From positions 1-9,151 of the forward strand of contig JBEVNO010000160.1 of the NCBI GenBank assembly GCA_040508085.1: 9,151 bases of DNA. The letters run 5' to 3'. Below the pieces are notes generated by a model. It searched no databases, had not been told where the DNA came from, and saw only the letters and a program-made list of their open reading frames with translations. A program made the translations under genes and the position numbers. Source of the DNA: ZC4RG30 sp040508085. GTDB taxonomy: Bacteria; Pseudomonadota; Gammaproteobacteria; Steroidobacterales; Steroidobacteraceae. This document shows positions 1-8,570 of this stretch, piece by piece (position 1 is the stretch's first letter; every line of letters starts with the position of its first letter).

Positions 1-306
1 GAGACCTCGCACAAGGCCTTCGAGAAGGCGCTGCAGTCCAATGCCAAGATCTCGGCCGACAACCAGAAGCTGATCGAGGAGCATGGCCTGCCCTTCCCGC
101 TGCTGGCCGATTCCACCACGGCCACCGCCAAGAGCTATGGCGTGCTGGTGCAGCGTGGCACCGCGACAATGGCGAGCCGCGACACCTTCCTGATCGATCC
201 GAGCGGCAAGGTCGCCAAGCACTACAGCGTCACGCCGGACAAGCTGGAAGGCCATACGGCCGAGCTGCTGGCAGACATCGAAGCGCTCAAGGCCAAGAAG
301 AGCTGA
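1..306 (+). CDS. Peroxiredoxin-like (AhpC/TSA-BCP type redoxin) protein, C-terminal part
   Basis: The frame is open from base 1 to a TGA at 304-306, giving the last 101 residues; the N-terminus lies outside the window. Three elements match the C-terminal half of a thioredoxin-fold peroxiredoxin: an SHKAF helix near the left edge, LPFPLLAD (about residues 30-37), and SRDTFLIDPSGKV (59-71). The last contains the Arg and the beta-strand/turn usual after the active site. A YGV motif (46-48) and a final helix also fit. Such proteins reduce peroxides in the cytoplasm using thiols. The peroxidatic cysteine would lie upstream of the window and cannot be checked. No cysteine is present in the visible part, so any resolving cysteine must also be upstream or absent. 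The gene converges on the kdp operon and has no evident functional link to it. A TlpA/ResA-like thioredoxin is a less likely alternative. Confidence 0.85.
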   Translation, partial: ETSHKAFEKALQSNAKISADNQKLIEEHGLPFPLLADSTTATAKSYGVLVQRGTATMASRDTFLIDPSGKVAKHYSVTPDKLEGHTAELLADIEALKAKKS

Positions 307-320
307 AGTCCCCTGGCCGG

Positions 321-342
321 CGCAGCCGCGGCCGCGGCTGCG
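321..342. terminator. Perfect 22-bp palindrome in the convergent gap, possible bidirectional terminator
   Basis: Bases 321-342 equal their own reverse complement. The RNA from either strand could fold into a 9-bp, almost all-GC stem with a GGCC tetraloop. It sits between the peroxiredoxin stop (304-306) and the kdpE stop (343-345), directly touching the latter, so it could end or stabilise transcripts from both sides. Neither side has the T-run of a classical Rho-independent terminator, so the terminator role is inferred from position and structure only. Confidence 0.45.
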
Positions 343-1034
<692 letters not shown>

Positions 1035-1038
<4 letters not shown>

Positions 1039-3731
1039 GCCGGCGGTTGCAGCGGCAGCGTGAACTCGAAGCGCGCGCCGCCACCGGGGCGCGTGGCGGC
1101 ATGGATGGTGCCGCCATGCGCCTCGACAATGGCGCGGCAGATCGCAAGACCAAGACCTGCGCCGGGCACGCTGCCTTCCTTGCTGCCGCGCTGGAACTTC
1201 GCGAACAGGCGCTCGGTATCGCCCGGCGGCAGGCCCGGCCCGTCATCGTCGACGCTGACGCGCACCATCGTGCCCTCGGCGATGGCAGCCACCACGATCG
1301 TGCCGGCCTGCGGCGCATGGCGCAGCGCGTTGTCGAACAGGTTGCCGAACAGCTGGGTGACAAGCGCCGCGTCCACATGCACCGCAGGCAGGTCATCGGG
1401 CAGCGCGGTACGCAACTGCCGGTGCTGGAATTGATCCTGCAGCCGCTGGTATGCCAGGTTGACCAGCTCTTCCAGCGATTGCCAATCCCGGCGCAGGGCC
1501 ACCGCGCCGCTCTCGAAGCGCATCAGGTCCAGCACATTGGAAATCAGGTCGTTCATGTCGCGGGCGCGATTCACGATGGACGACAGCAGCTGCGCGCGCG
1601 CCGCGGCATCCAGGTCCAGGCTGGCATCGGCCAGCGTGGTGCCGGCCGTGGTGATCACCGCCAGCGGCGTGCGCAGGTCGTGCGAGATGGACGCCAGCAA
1701 TGTATTGCGCAATGCCTCGGTGTGCGCGGCGACCTTGGCCTGCTCCGCGGCGTCCGCCAGCAGCGCGCGCTCCACCGCCAGTGCGATCTGCCCGGCGAAA
1801 GTCTCGAGGAGGTGGCGCTGTTCCGGCAGCAACACGCGACGCCGGTTCACGGGCAGCACCGCCAGCACGCCGAGCGTGCGCCGCGACCCCACCAGCGGCA
1901 GGTAGGCCGCCGCGGCGCCGGGCAGTGAATCGGCACCCAGGCCTGCGGCGCGGCCATGGTCATGCACCCACTGTGCAACCGACAGATCGGCGCCGGCATA
2001 GCGGGTGACATCCAGCGTTGGCGCAGGCGCCACCAGCACGCCAGCGACATCGGGCATCAGCAGCGCCACGCTGCCTGAAAATGTCTCGGCGACATGACGC
2101 ACGGCGATGCGCTCCATGGCGTCTCGGTCGGTGGCGGCGGCGAGTTCGCGGCTCATCGCGTATAGCATGGCGGTGCGGCGCTCCCGTGCGCCGGCGACCC
2201 GATTCTGTTGCCGCACGCTGGCTGTCAGCGTGGCGATGGTGAGCGCCACCACCAGCATCACCAGGAAGGTGACCAGGTATTGCGCATCGCTGATGGCGAA
2301 AGTCCAGCGCGGCAATACGAAGCAGAAATCCAGCGCCGCCACGCTGAGGATGACCGTCAGCACCGCCGGACCGCGCCCCAGGCGCAGGCCTGCGAAGGCG
2401 GCGCCAAGCAGATACACCATCACCAGGTTGGTGAGCTCGAAATGTGGCGCCATCAAGGCGCACACGCCAGTGCACAGCGCTGCTATTCCCGCGCCCCAGC
2501 CGTATCGACCCCAGGCCAGCGGCGCAGGCTCCGCGTCGTCCATCCTGGCGCGACGACGGTCAGCCGCGGGTGTGGTGCGGCGGGCGATGACCGAGATGTC
2601 GATGCCGTGGCTGCCACGCAGCAAGGCTTCCGGCGTCGAGGCGCGCAGCCAGGAGGCCAGGCCGGCGCGCCGCCCTTCACCCACGACGATCCGTGCCACA
2701 TTGCGCAGCTGCGCGTATTCCAGGATGGCCCGCGCCGGCGTCGGACCATCCAGCGTCACCGTCTCTGCACCCAGGGATTCAGCCAGACGCAGCATGTCTA
2801 TGCGCCGGTTGCGCGCCGCCTCGCCCAGACGCTGCATGGCCGGCGTCTCGACCGAAACCACCGTCCACTGCGCATCCAGCGCATCGGCAAAGCGTTTGCC
2901 CAGCCGTACCAGCGACTCGCCCTGCTCGTCCGGTGCCACGGCCACCAGGAAGCGGTCGCGCGCGAGCCATGGCCGTGCCGCGGGTTCCCGGCCCGCGTAT
3001 TCGACGGCTGCCGCATCCACGCGGTCCGCGGTGCGCCGCAGCGCCAGCTCGCGCAGCGCGATCAGGTTCGATTTGCGGAAGAACCGCTCCATGGCCCGGC
3101 TGGCCTGGTCCGGCAGGTAGATCTTGCCGGCCCTTAACCGGTCGAGCAGGTCGTCGGGCGGCAGGTCGATGAGTTCCACTTCATCGGCCTCGTCGAACAC
3201 ATGGTCGGGAAGGGTTTCGGCCTGGCGCACACCAGTGATGCCCGCCACCACATCGTTCAGGCTCTCCAGGTGCTGCACGTTGAGGGTGGTCCACACGTCC
3301 AGGCCCGCTTCGAGCAGTTCGGCGACATCCTGCCAGCGTTTGGCGTGACGTTGCCGCGGCACGCCGCCTTCGATGTTCGAGTGCGCCAGCTCGTCGACCA
3401 GGGTGATGGTGGCGCGCCGCTGCAGCGCGGCGTCGAGATCGAACTCGCGCCGCACGCTGCCGGCATGCTCGATCATCAGGAAGGGCAGGCGTTCCAGCCC
3501 ATCCAGCAGGCGCTCGGTTTCGACGCGGCCATGCGGCTCCACGTATCCGGCCACCATGTCCACCCCGCGCTGGCGCACCGCGCGTGCTGCCTCCAGCATG
3601 GCGTAGGTCTTGCCGACTCCAGCCGAAGCGCCGAAGAAGATGCGCAGCTTGCCGCGCTGCGCACGCACGGCGTCGCGTTCGACGGCGGCGAGCAGCAGGT
3701 CCGGATCAGGTCGCGCTGGTTCGCCGCTCAC
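1035..3731 (-). CDS. kdpD: KdpD, osmosensitive K+ sensor histidine kinase
   Basis: This 898-residue inner-membrane kinase is close in length to E. coli KdpD (894). The order is: KdpD N-domain (about 28-235) with Walker A GASAGVGKT (34-42) and LVDELAHSN (111-119); a universal-stress-protein-like domain (about 258-385); four membrane helices (about 410-505); and an Arg-rich segment just after helix 4 (507-519). Then come a GAF-like region (about 525-655), a dimerisation domain with phospho-acceptor H684 in SISHDLRTPL, and an ATPase domain with N box (797-801), DDDGPG (828-833), F box (842-847) and GAGLGL (857-862). In known systems KdpD autophosphorylates under K+ limitation and controls KdpE. 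The start is GTG at 3731, overlapping the kdpC stop as GTGA. It is supported by the N-terminal EPxRPDPD pattern shared with E. coli KdpD. There is no purine-rich ribosome site ahead of it, so it probably depends on coupling. Relative to E. coli there are about four extra residues after the DELAHSN motif. Confidence 0.97.
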
Positions 3732-4303
3732 GGATGGGGGGATTGCAGGGCCAGGTTGAGCGCGAGGACATTGACGCGCGGTTCACCCAGAATACCCAAG
3801 GTGCGGCCTTCGGTGTGGGCGGCCACCAGCTCGCGCAGCTGCGCTTCCGTCACGCCGCGGGCACGTGCCACCCGCGATACCTGGTAAAGCGCGGCCGCTG
3901 GCGAGATGTGCGGATCCAGACCGCTGCCCGAAGCGGTGACCAGATCCACCGGCACCGGCGCCGTATTGGCGGGATCGGCATCGCGCAGTGCCTGCACACG
4001 CCCGCGGATGGTTTCCAGCAGGGCAGGGTTGGTGGGGGAAAGGTTGCTGCCGGTGGAGGCCGCGCCATTGTAAGGCTGCGGCCCCGTGGCCGACGGACGG
4101 CCCCAGAAGTACGCCGGATCGGAGAACGGCTGGCCCAGCAGCTGCGAGCCCACTGCCCTGCCATCCTGCATGACGAGGCTGCCGCCGGCCCGCGCCGGCA
4201 TCGCCAGCGCCGCGACGCCGGTCACGAGCAGCGGGTAGCCCACGCCGGTGATGAGCGTAAGGACCAGGAAAACGCCGAAGGCATTGCGCAGTGTCTTGAT
4301 CAT
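3728..4303 (-). CDS. kdpC: KdpC, accessory subunit of the K+-transporting ATPase
   Basis: This 191-residue protein (E. coli KdpC is 190) has one N-terminal membrane helix (about residues 10-34) and a periplasmic domain. Family motifs are clear: GSQLLGQPF (52-60), YFWGRPSA (65-72), SNLSPTNPAL (86-95) and DLVTASGSGLDPHISP (120-135), followed by QVSRVARARGV (141-151). KdpC stabilises the KdpA-KdpB complex and is proposed to aid K+ capture at the periplasmic side. The start is ATG at 4301-4303. This is the only junction in the operon without a stop/start overlap: kdpB ends 9 bases upstream. The stretch TGAGGTG ahead of kdpC combines the kdpB stop codon with an AGGTG ribosome site, so a ribosome finishing kdpB could restart at once. 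Confidence 0.97.
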   Translation of the reverse strand: MIKTLRNAFGVFLVLTLITGVGYPLLVTGVAALAMPARAGGSLVMQDGRAVGSQLLGQPFSDPAYFWGRPSATGPQPYNGAASTGSNLSPTNPALLETIRGRVQALRDADPANTAPVPVDLVTASGSGLDPHISPAAALYQVSRVARARGVTEAQLRELVAAHTEGRTLGILGEPRVNVLALNLALQSPHP

Positions 4304-4312
4304 GATGGCACC

Positions 4313-6379
4313 TCAGGCCAGTCGCAGCGTGACGAGCAGCAGGTCGATCAGCTTGATGCCCGCGAAGGGCACCAGGATGCCGCCCAGCCCGTAGATGAGC
4401 AGGTTCCGCCGCAGCAGCGAGGCTGCGGAGGCGGCACGCGTCTTCACCCCACGCAGTGCCAGCGGCACCAGCGCGACGATGATCAGCGCGTTGAAGATCA
4501 CCGCCGACAGGATGGCGCTCTGTGGCGTCGCCAGCCCCATCACGTTCAGCGCATCCAGTGACGGATAGGTCGCAGCGAATGCCGCCGGGATGATGGCGAA
4601 GTATTTGGCGATGTCATTGGCAATGGAGAAGGTGGTGAGCGCGCCGCGCGTCACCAGCATCTGCTTGCCCACGTCCACCACCTCGATGAGCTTGGTGGGG
4701 TTCGAGTCCAGATCCACCATGTTGCCGGCTTCCTTGGCAGCCTGCGTGCCGGAGTTCATGGCTACGGCCACGTCGGCCTGCGCCAGCGCCGGCGCATCGT
4801 TGGTGCCATCACCGCACATCGCAACCAGGTGGCCTTCGGACTGGTATTTGCGGATCAGCGCAAGCTTCGCTTCGGGCGTGGCCTCCGCGAGGAAATCATC
4901 GACGCCGGCTTCGGCGGCGATGGCTGCCGCGGTGAGCCGGTTGTCACCGGTCACCATCACGGTGCGGATGCCCATCTGGCGCAGCTCCGCAAAGCGCTCG
5001 CGGATACCGCCCTTCACCACATCGCGCAGTTCCACCACGCCCAGCACGCGGCTGCCATCGGCCACCACCAGCGGCGTGGCGCCCTGGCGCGCCACATCGT
5101 CCACCACACGGCTCACTTCCGCCGGCCACAGGCCATTACCGGCTTCCACGAACTGCCGGATGGCATCGGCCGCACCCTTGCGCAGGCGGCGGCCCTCAAG
5201 GTCCACGCCGCTGGTGCGCGTCTGCGCCGAGAATTTGTGGAAGGCATGCTGCTGGCCGCCCAGATCGCGCCCCCGCAAGCCGAATTGCTGCTTCGCAAGC
5301 ACCACGATCGAGCGGCCCTCGGGCGTCTCATCCGCCAGCGACGCCAGCTGCGCCACATCGGCCAGCTCCTGCAAGGCAACGCCCGGTGCGGCATGAAAAG
5401 CCGCGGCCTGGCGGTCACCGAGCGTGATGGTGCCGGTCTTGTCGAGCAGCAGCACGTCCACGTCGCCGGCCGCCTCGATGGCGCGGCCGCTGGTGGCGAT
5501 CACGTTGGCGCGCACCATCCGGTCCATGCCAGCGATGCCGATGGCCGACAGCAGGCCACCGATGGTGGTGGGGATCAGGCACACCAGCAGTGCGATCAGC
5601 ACCACCACCGGCACCACCACGCCCTGCCCGGACGCGGCGACAGCGAAGTGGGAGAACGGCGCCAGCGTCACCGTGGCAATGAGGAACACCAGCGTCAGCA
5701 TGGCCAGCAGGATGGACAGCGCGATCTCGTTCGGCGTGCGGCCGCGCGAGGCGCCCTCCACCATCGCGATCATGCGGTCGAGGAAGGATTCGCCCGGGTT
5801 GCTGCCCACGCGCACCACCAGCCAGTCCGACAGCACACGCGTGCCACCGGTCACCGAGGAGAAGTCGCCGCCGGCCTCGCGCAGCACCGGCGCGGATTCG
5901 CCGGTAATGGCGCTCTCATCCACCGAGGCCACGCCCTGGATGATCTCGCCATCGGCAGGTACCAGCTCTCCGGCCGATACCAGGAAATGGTCGCCCTTGC
6001 GCAGGGCGCTGGCCGGGATGCTTTCAGTCGCCTGCAGGTTGGCGGTATCCGCAAGTTTCCTGGCCTGCACATCACGGCGCGTGGAGCGCAGCGCGGCGGC
6101 CTGCGCCTTGCCCCGGCCCTCGGCCAGTGCCTCGGCGAAATTGGCGAACAGCACGGTGAGCCAGAGCCAGGCGGAGATGGCGAGCACGAAGCCGGGATTG
6201 CCGAGCCCGGCATCGGCATTGAATGCCGCCACCGCGCCGATGGCCGTGGTGAGCACGCTGCCCACGTACACCACGAACATCACCGGGTTGCGGACCTGCA
6301 CCCGTGGATCGAGTTTGCGGAAGGCATCCAGGATGCCCGCTGCAACCAGCGGACCGCTGAGAAAGGATTGCGTGTTCAT
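4313..6379 (-). CDS. kdpB: KdpB, P-type ATPase catalytic subunit of the K+ pump
   Basis: This 688-residue P-type ATPase subunit (E. coli 682) sits in the inner membrane and hydrolyses ATP to drive K+ uptake through KdpA. The actuator-domain TGES is at 159-162. S162 matches the serine whose phosphorylation inhibits E. coli KdpB, so that control could exist here. The phosphorylated aspartate is D313 in DKTGTIT. The nucleotide-binding domain has F383 and KGAADAI (from K401). The hinge has VTGDN (476-480) and MCGDGTNDAP (521-530). Helix 4 carries IPTTIGG (269-275). D589 and K592 in NDIAKYFAI correspond to the membrane charge pair D583/K586 of E. coli. The start ATG at 6377-6379 overlaps the kdpA stop as ATGA, with a weak GGTG ribosome site five bases ahead. 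All key residues I could check are intact. Confidence 0.98.
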   Translation of the reverse strand: MNTQSFLSGPLVAAGILDAFRKLDPRVQVRNPVMFVVYVGSVLTTAIGAVAAFNADAGLGNPGFVLAISAWLWLTVLFANFAEALAEGRGKAQAAALRSTRRDVQARKLADTANLQATESIPASALRKGDHFLVSAGELVPADGEIIQGVASVDESAITGESAPVLREAGGDFSSVTGGTRVLSDWLVVRVGSNPGESFLDRMIAMVEGASRGRTPNEIALSILLAMLTLVFLIATVTLAPFSHFAVAASGQGVVVPVVVLIALLVCLIPTTIGGLLSAIGIAGMDRMVRANVIATSGRAIEAAGDVDVLLLDKTGTITLGDRQAAAFHAAPGVALQELADVAQLASLADETPEGRSIVVLAKQQFGLRGRDLGGQQHAFHKFSAQTRTSGVDLEGRRLRKGAADAIRQFVEAGNGLWPAEVSRVVDDVARQGATPLVVADGSRVLGVVELRDVVKGGIRERFAELRQMGIRTVMVTGDNRLTAAAIAAEAGVDDFLAEATPEAKLALIRKYQSEGHLVAMCGDGTNDAPALAQADVAVAMNSGTQAAKEAGNMVDLDSNPTKLIEVVDVGKQMLVTRGALTTFSIANDIAKYFAIIPAAFAATYPSLDALNVMGLATPQSAILSAVIFNALIIVALVPLALRGVKTRAASAASLLRRNLLIYGLGGILVPFAGIKLIDLLLVTLRLA

Positions 6380-8157
6380 GGATTCACCATCTGCAGATGT
6401 TCAACCACCGGGCCCAGCGCCAGGGCCGGCACAAAGTTCAGCGCGCCGACGAGCAGCACCACGCCCACCAGCATCAGCACGAACAGCGGGGTGTGCGTGG
6501 GCAGCGTGCCGGCCGTTACCGCCACCTGCCGCTTGCGCGCCAGGCTGCCGGCGATGGCCAGCACCGGCAGGATCAGCCAGTAGCGCGAGATCCACATGGC
6601 GACGCCCAGCGTGAAGTTGTAGAAGGGGTTGTTCGCCGACAGGCCACCGAAGGCGCTGCCGTTGTTGTTGCCCGCCGAGGAGAAGGCATACAGGATCTCC
6701 GAGAAGCCATGCGCGCCGGGGTTGCCCACCTTGGAGACGGCCACCGGCAGCACACTGGCCACGGCCGCCCCGAGCAGAGTGACCACGCAGGGGATGAGCA
6801 GCACCAGCGAGGCCATCTTGATCTCGTAGGCCTCGATCTTCTTGCCCAGATACTCCGGCGTGCGGCCCACCATCAGGCCGGCGATGAACACCGCGACAAT
6901 GGCGAACATCAGCATGCCGTACAGGCCACTGCCCACGCCGCCGAACACCACCTCGCCCAGCTGCATCAGCCACATCGGCACCAGGCCACCCAGCGGCGTG
7001 TACGAACCGTGCATCGAATTGACCGAACCGTTGGAGGCGGCGGTGGTCGCCGACGCCCACAACGTGGAGTTGGCGATGCCGAAGCGCACTTCCTTGCCCT
7101 CCATGTTGCCGCCCGCCTGGGCGACCGAGGCCGTCTGGTCGACCGCATCGGCCGCGAGCAGTGGATTGCCGGCCTGTTCGGCCGCGTAGCCGGCGAACGT
7201 CAGTGGCACGAAGATCAGCAGCATCGCCGCCAGCACCGCCCAGCCCTGCCGGCGGTCGCGCACCATGGCCCCGAAGGTGATGCACAGCGCCGCCGGAATC
7301 AGCAGGATGGACAGCAGCTGCAACAGGTTCGAGAAAGGGGTCGGATTCTCGAACGGATGCGCCGAGTTCACATTGAAGAAGCCGCCGCCGTTCGTGCCCA
7401 GCTGCTTGATGGCGATCTGGCTGGCCGCCGGCCCGAGCGGCAGCACCTGTTCGGATATGGTCTGCGAAACCGTGGCCTCCACGCCGGCGCTGTCGGTCTG
7501 CGTGGTCTGGATGGTCACGGGCTGCAGCAACGCCACGCTCTGACTGGGCGCGAAGCTCTGCACCACCCCCTGGCTCACCAGCAGCAGCGCCAGCACCAGC
7601 GACAGTGGCAACAGCACATGCAGGGTGCTGCGGGTGAGGTCGACCCAGGCGTTACCCAGTGACCCGGTCTGGCGGCGCGTGAAGCCGCGGATGAGCGCCA
7701 CCAGCACCGCCATGCCGGTAGCCGCCGAAAGGAAATTCTGCGCGCCCAGCCCGAGCATCTGCGTGAGGTAGCTCATCGTGGTTTCGCCGCCATAGCTCTG
7801 CCAGTTGGTATTGCTGGCAAAGCTGACGGCGGTGTTGAAGGCGAGGTCTGGCGACGCCGCGGGCAGTGCCTGGGGGTTCAGCGGCAGCAGGCCCTGCAGG
7901 CGCTGCAGGGCATAGACCAGCACGAAGCCCAGCGCATTGAACAGCAGGATGGCGCCCGCGTAACGCTTCCAGTCGTGCTCCTGTCCGGCATCGATGCCGC
8001 CAATGCGGTACACCAGCTTTTCCACGGGCCGCAGCACTGGATCCAGGAAGGTACGGTCGCCTTCATAGACGCGCGCCATGTAGTGCCCCAGCGGCCAGGC
8101 CAGCGCCGCCAGCAAGGCCAGCGCCAGCAGGATCTGCAGCGTGCCCTGGGCGGTCAC
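6376..8157 (-). CDS. kdpA: KdpA, K+-binding channel-like subunit
   Basis: This 593-residue polytopic inner-membrane protein belongs to the SKT superfamily with four pseudo-repeats. It binds K+ and passes it towards KdpB. The four pore loops are recognisable: SNTNWQSYGGET (115-126), LGTNGGGFFNVNS (253-265), TTAASNGSVNSMHGSYTPLGG (371-391) and SSAGNNNGSAFGGLSANN (493-510). MWLMQLGEVVFGGVGSGLYG (395-414) and GRTPEYLGKKIE (431-442) are also typical. It is about 36 residues longer than E. coli KdpA (557). Roughly 21 of these lie in the periplasmic loop before pore loop 2 (about residues 207-238) and some in the loop before NMEGKE. The start is GTG at 8155-8157, overlapping the kdpF stop as GTGA. 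A GGAGAAG ribosome site (8163-8169) lies five bases upstream, and the N-terminus aligns with the E. coli one. Confidence 0.98.
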   Translation of the reverse strand: MTAQGTLQILLALALLAALAWPLGHYMARVYEGDRTFLDPVLRPVEKLVYRIGGIDAGQEHDWKRYAGAILLFNALGFVLVYALQRLQGLLPLNPQALPAASPDLAFNTAVSFASNTNWQSYGGETTMSYLTQMLGLGAQNFLSAATGMAVLVALIRGFTRRQTGSLGNAWVDLTRSTLHVLLPLSLVLALLLVSQGVVQSFAPSQSVALLQPVTIQTTQTDSAGVEATVSQTISEQVLPLGPAASQIAIKQLGTNGGGFFNVNSAHPFENPTPFSNLLQLLSILLIPAALCITFGAMVRDRRQGWAVLAAMLLIFVPLTFAGYAAEQAGNPLLAADAVDQTASVAQAGGNMEGKEVRFGIANSTLWASATTAASNGSVNSMHGSYTPLGGLVPMWLMQLGEVVFGGVGSGLYGMLMFAIVAVFIAGLMVGRTPEYLGKKIEAYEIKMASLVLLIPCVVTLLGAAVASVLPVAVSKVGNPGAHGFSEILYAFSSAGNNNGSAFGGLSANNPFYNFTLGVAMWISRYWLILPVLAIAGSLARKRQVAVTAGTLPTHTPLFVLMLVGVVLLVGALNFVPALALGPVVEHLQMVNP

Positions 8158-8246
8158 TGGAACTTCTCCGGCTGCAGCAGCGCGTACACGAGATATACGC
8201 CCAGCCCCACGGCCAGCAGCAGGCTCACGCCATCCACCCAGCTCAT
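8154..8246 (-). CDS. kdpF: KdpF, small membrane subunit of the K+ pump
   Basis: This 30-residue peptide begins MSWVDGVSLLLAVGL and ends YALLQPEKFQ. It forms a single membrane helix (about residues 5-24), and the C-terminal YxLLxPEKF signature is typical of KdpF. E. coli KdpF is 29 residues, stabilises the KdpABC complex and sits against KdpA. The start is ATG at 8244-8246, with a good GGGAG ribosome site (8252-8256) five bases upstream. The start overlaps the stop of a preceding 30-codon gene as ATGA, and the kdpF stop overlaps the kdpA GTG as GTGA. Size, position and C-terminal motif all agree. Confidence 0.93.
   Translation of the reverse strand: MSWVDGVSLLLAVGLGVYLVYALLQPEKFQ
8163..8169 (-). 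promoter_or_regulatory. Ribosome binding site of kdpA, supporting its GTG start
   Basis: On the minus strand this reads GGAGAAG, five bases before the GTG at 8155-8157 and within the PEKF-coding end of kdpF. It supports GTG as the true kdpA start. Confidence 0.6.
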
Positions 8247-8335
8247 GACGGCTCCCGCAGCGTCACGGCAAGCCGGTAGACGCCCCAGGTGCCGAATACC
8301 AGCAGCAGCGTCAGACCAATCGCGAGAATTTCCAT
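8243..8335 (-). CDS. Unnamed 30-residue membrane microprotein, first gene of the kdp operon, KdpF-like
   Basis: This is a 30-codon reading frame with ATG at 8333-8335 and TGA at 8243-8245. The peptide begins MEILAIGLTLLLVFGTWGVY and ends in a short tail with two Arg (YRLAVTLREPS). It has one predicted membrane helix, about residues 3-22, followed by a basic segment that suggests a cytoplasmic C-terminus. A GGAG ribosome site (8341-8344) lies five bases upstream, and the stop overlaps kdpF as ATGA, so it is very likely translated and coupled to kdpF. It can be aligned with KdpF next door: G-[LV]-[TS]-LLL near the start, then G, GVY and a final L-x-x-P. I infer either a diverged KdpF duplicate or another small Kdp subunit. 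I do not recognise a named family. A leader peptide that only sets kdpF translation is an alternative. Confidence 0.75.
   Translation of the reverse strand: MEILAIGLTLLLVFGTWGVYRLAVTLREPS
8252..8256 (-). promoter_or_regulatory. Ribosome binding site of kdpF
   Basis: On the minus strand this reads GGGAG, five bases before the kdpF ATG and inside the last codons of the upstream microprotein. kdpF can therefore start both by re-initiation and independently. Confidence 0.6.
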
Positions 8336-8340
8336 GTCAG

Positions 8341-8344
8341 CTCC
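8341..8344 (-). promoter_or_regulatory. Ribosome binding site of the first operon gene
   Basis: On the minus strand this reads GGAG, five bases before the ATG at 8335. It is the strongest evidence that translation of the operon begins at the 30-residue microprotein rather than at kdpF. Confidence 0.6.
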
Positions 8345-8374
8345 AGATCCCGAGGGGACAGGTGCGCATGGTGG

Positions 8375-8403
8375 TAAATCGGGCGGCTTCCGGGCAGGCG
8401 CAA
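8375..8403 (-). promoter_or_regulatory. Candidate kdp operon promoter
   Basis: On the minus strand a -35-like TTGCGC (8398-8403) is separated by 17 bases from a -10-like GATTTA (8375-8380). Transcription would begin near 8368, leaving a leader of roughly 33 bases before the first ATG. Both boxes match the sigma-70 consensus poorly (3/6 and 2/6), as expected for an activator-dependent promoter but also possible by chance. It is the best-spaced candidate I found in 8336-8570. Confidence 0.35.
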
Positions 8404-8418
8404 ACGTGTGAAAAAACG
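8402..8418 (-). promoter_or_regulatory. T-rich direct repeat, candidate KdpE operator
   Basis: On the minus strand this reads CGTTTTTTCACACGTTT: two CGTTT units 12 bases apart, about one helical turn. It is one of the few AT-rich patches in a GC-rich intergenic region and abuts the upstream side of the candidate -35 box. OmpR-family regulators bind direct repeats with about this spacing, and the known E. coli KdpE site is a T-rich segment upstream of kdpFABC. Binding by the KdpE encoded here is an inference. Confidence 0.35.
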
Positions 8419-8570
8419 CGTCCCCGGGGCTGGCGCTTCGCCTGTGGCAGCGCGACGCAATTTCTCACGCCGCCCGGTCTGCCCGCCCTGCCAGGCAAGC
8501 CGCAGCATCAGTTCTGCCGCAGGGACCACTCACCCACCGATATCAGGAAACGCGAGAACGCAGCAGGATC

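Larger units (their letters stand above)
8336..8570. other. Divergent intergenic region between the kdp operon and the glycosyltransferase-like gene
   Basis: This region of about 235 bases separates two divergent genes and must hold both promoters. The kdp-proximal half carries the candidate promoter and T-rich repeat described separately. In the other half I see no convincing -35/-10 pair for the rightward gene, no tRNA and no terminator-like hairpin with a T-run. A 72-codon minus-strand reading frame crossing it (8311-8529) looks like chance. Confidence 0.6.

Noticed and set aside
4829..6583. Long plus-strand reading frame of 584 codons
   Set aside because: It lies antisense to kdpB and the end of kdpA. 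Its product is rich in His, Gln, Arg and Ala with no domain, as expected for the complement of GC-rich coding sequence.
8311..8529. 72-codon minus-strand reading frame upstream of the operon
   Set aside because: It covers the candidate promoter and the first codons of the microprotein in a different frame, and has no recognisable features.
8515..8570. Possible sigma-70 promoter (TTCTGC ... GATATC) for the rightward gene
   Set aside because: The spacing of about 21 bases is too long and both boxes are weak, so no promoter is called.
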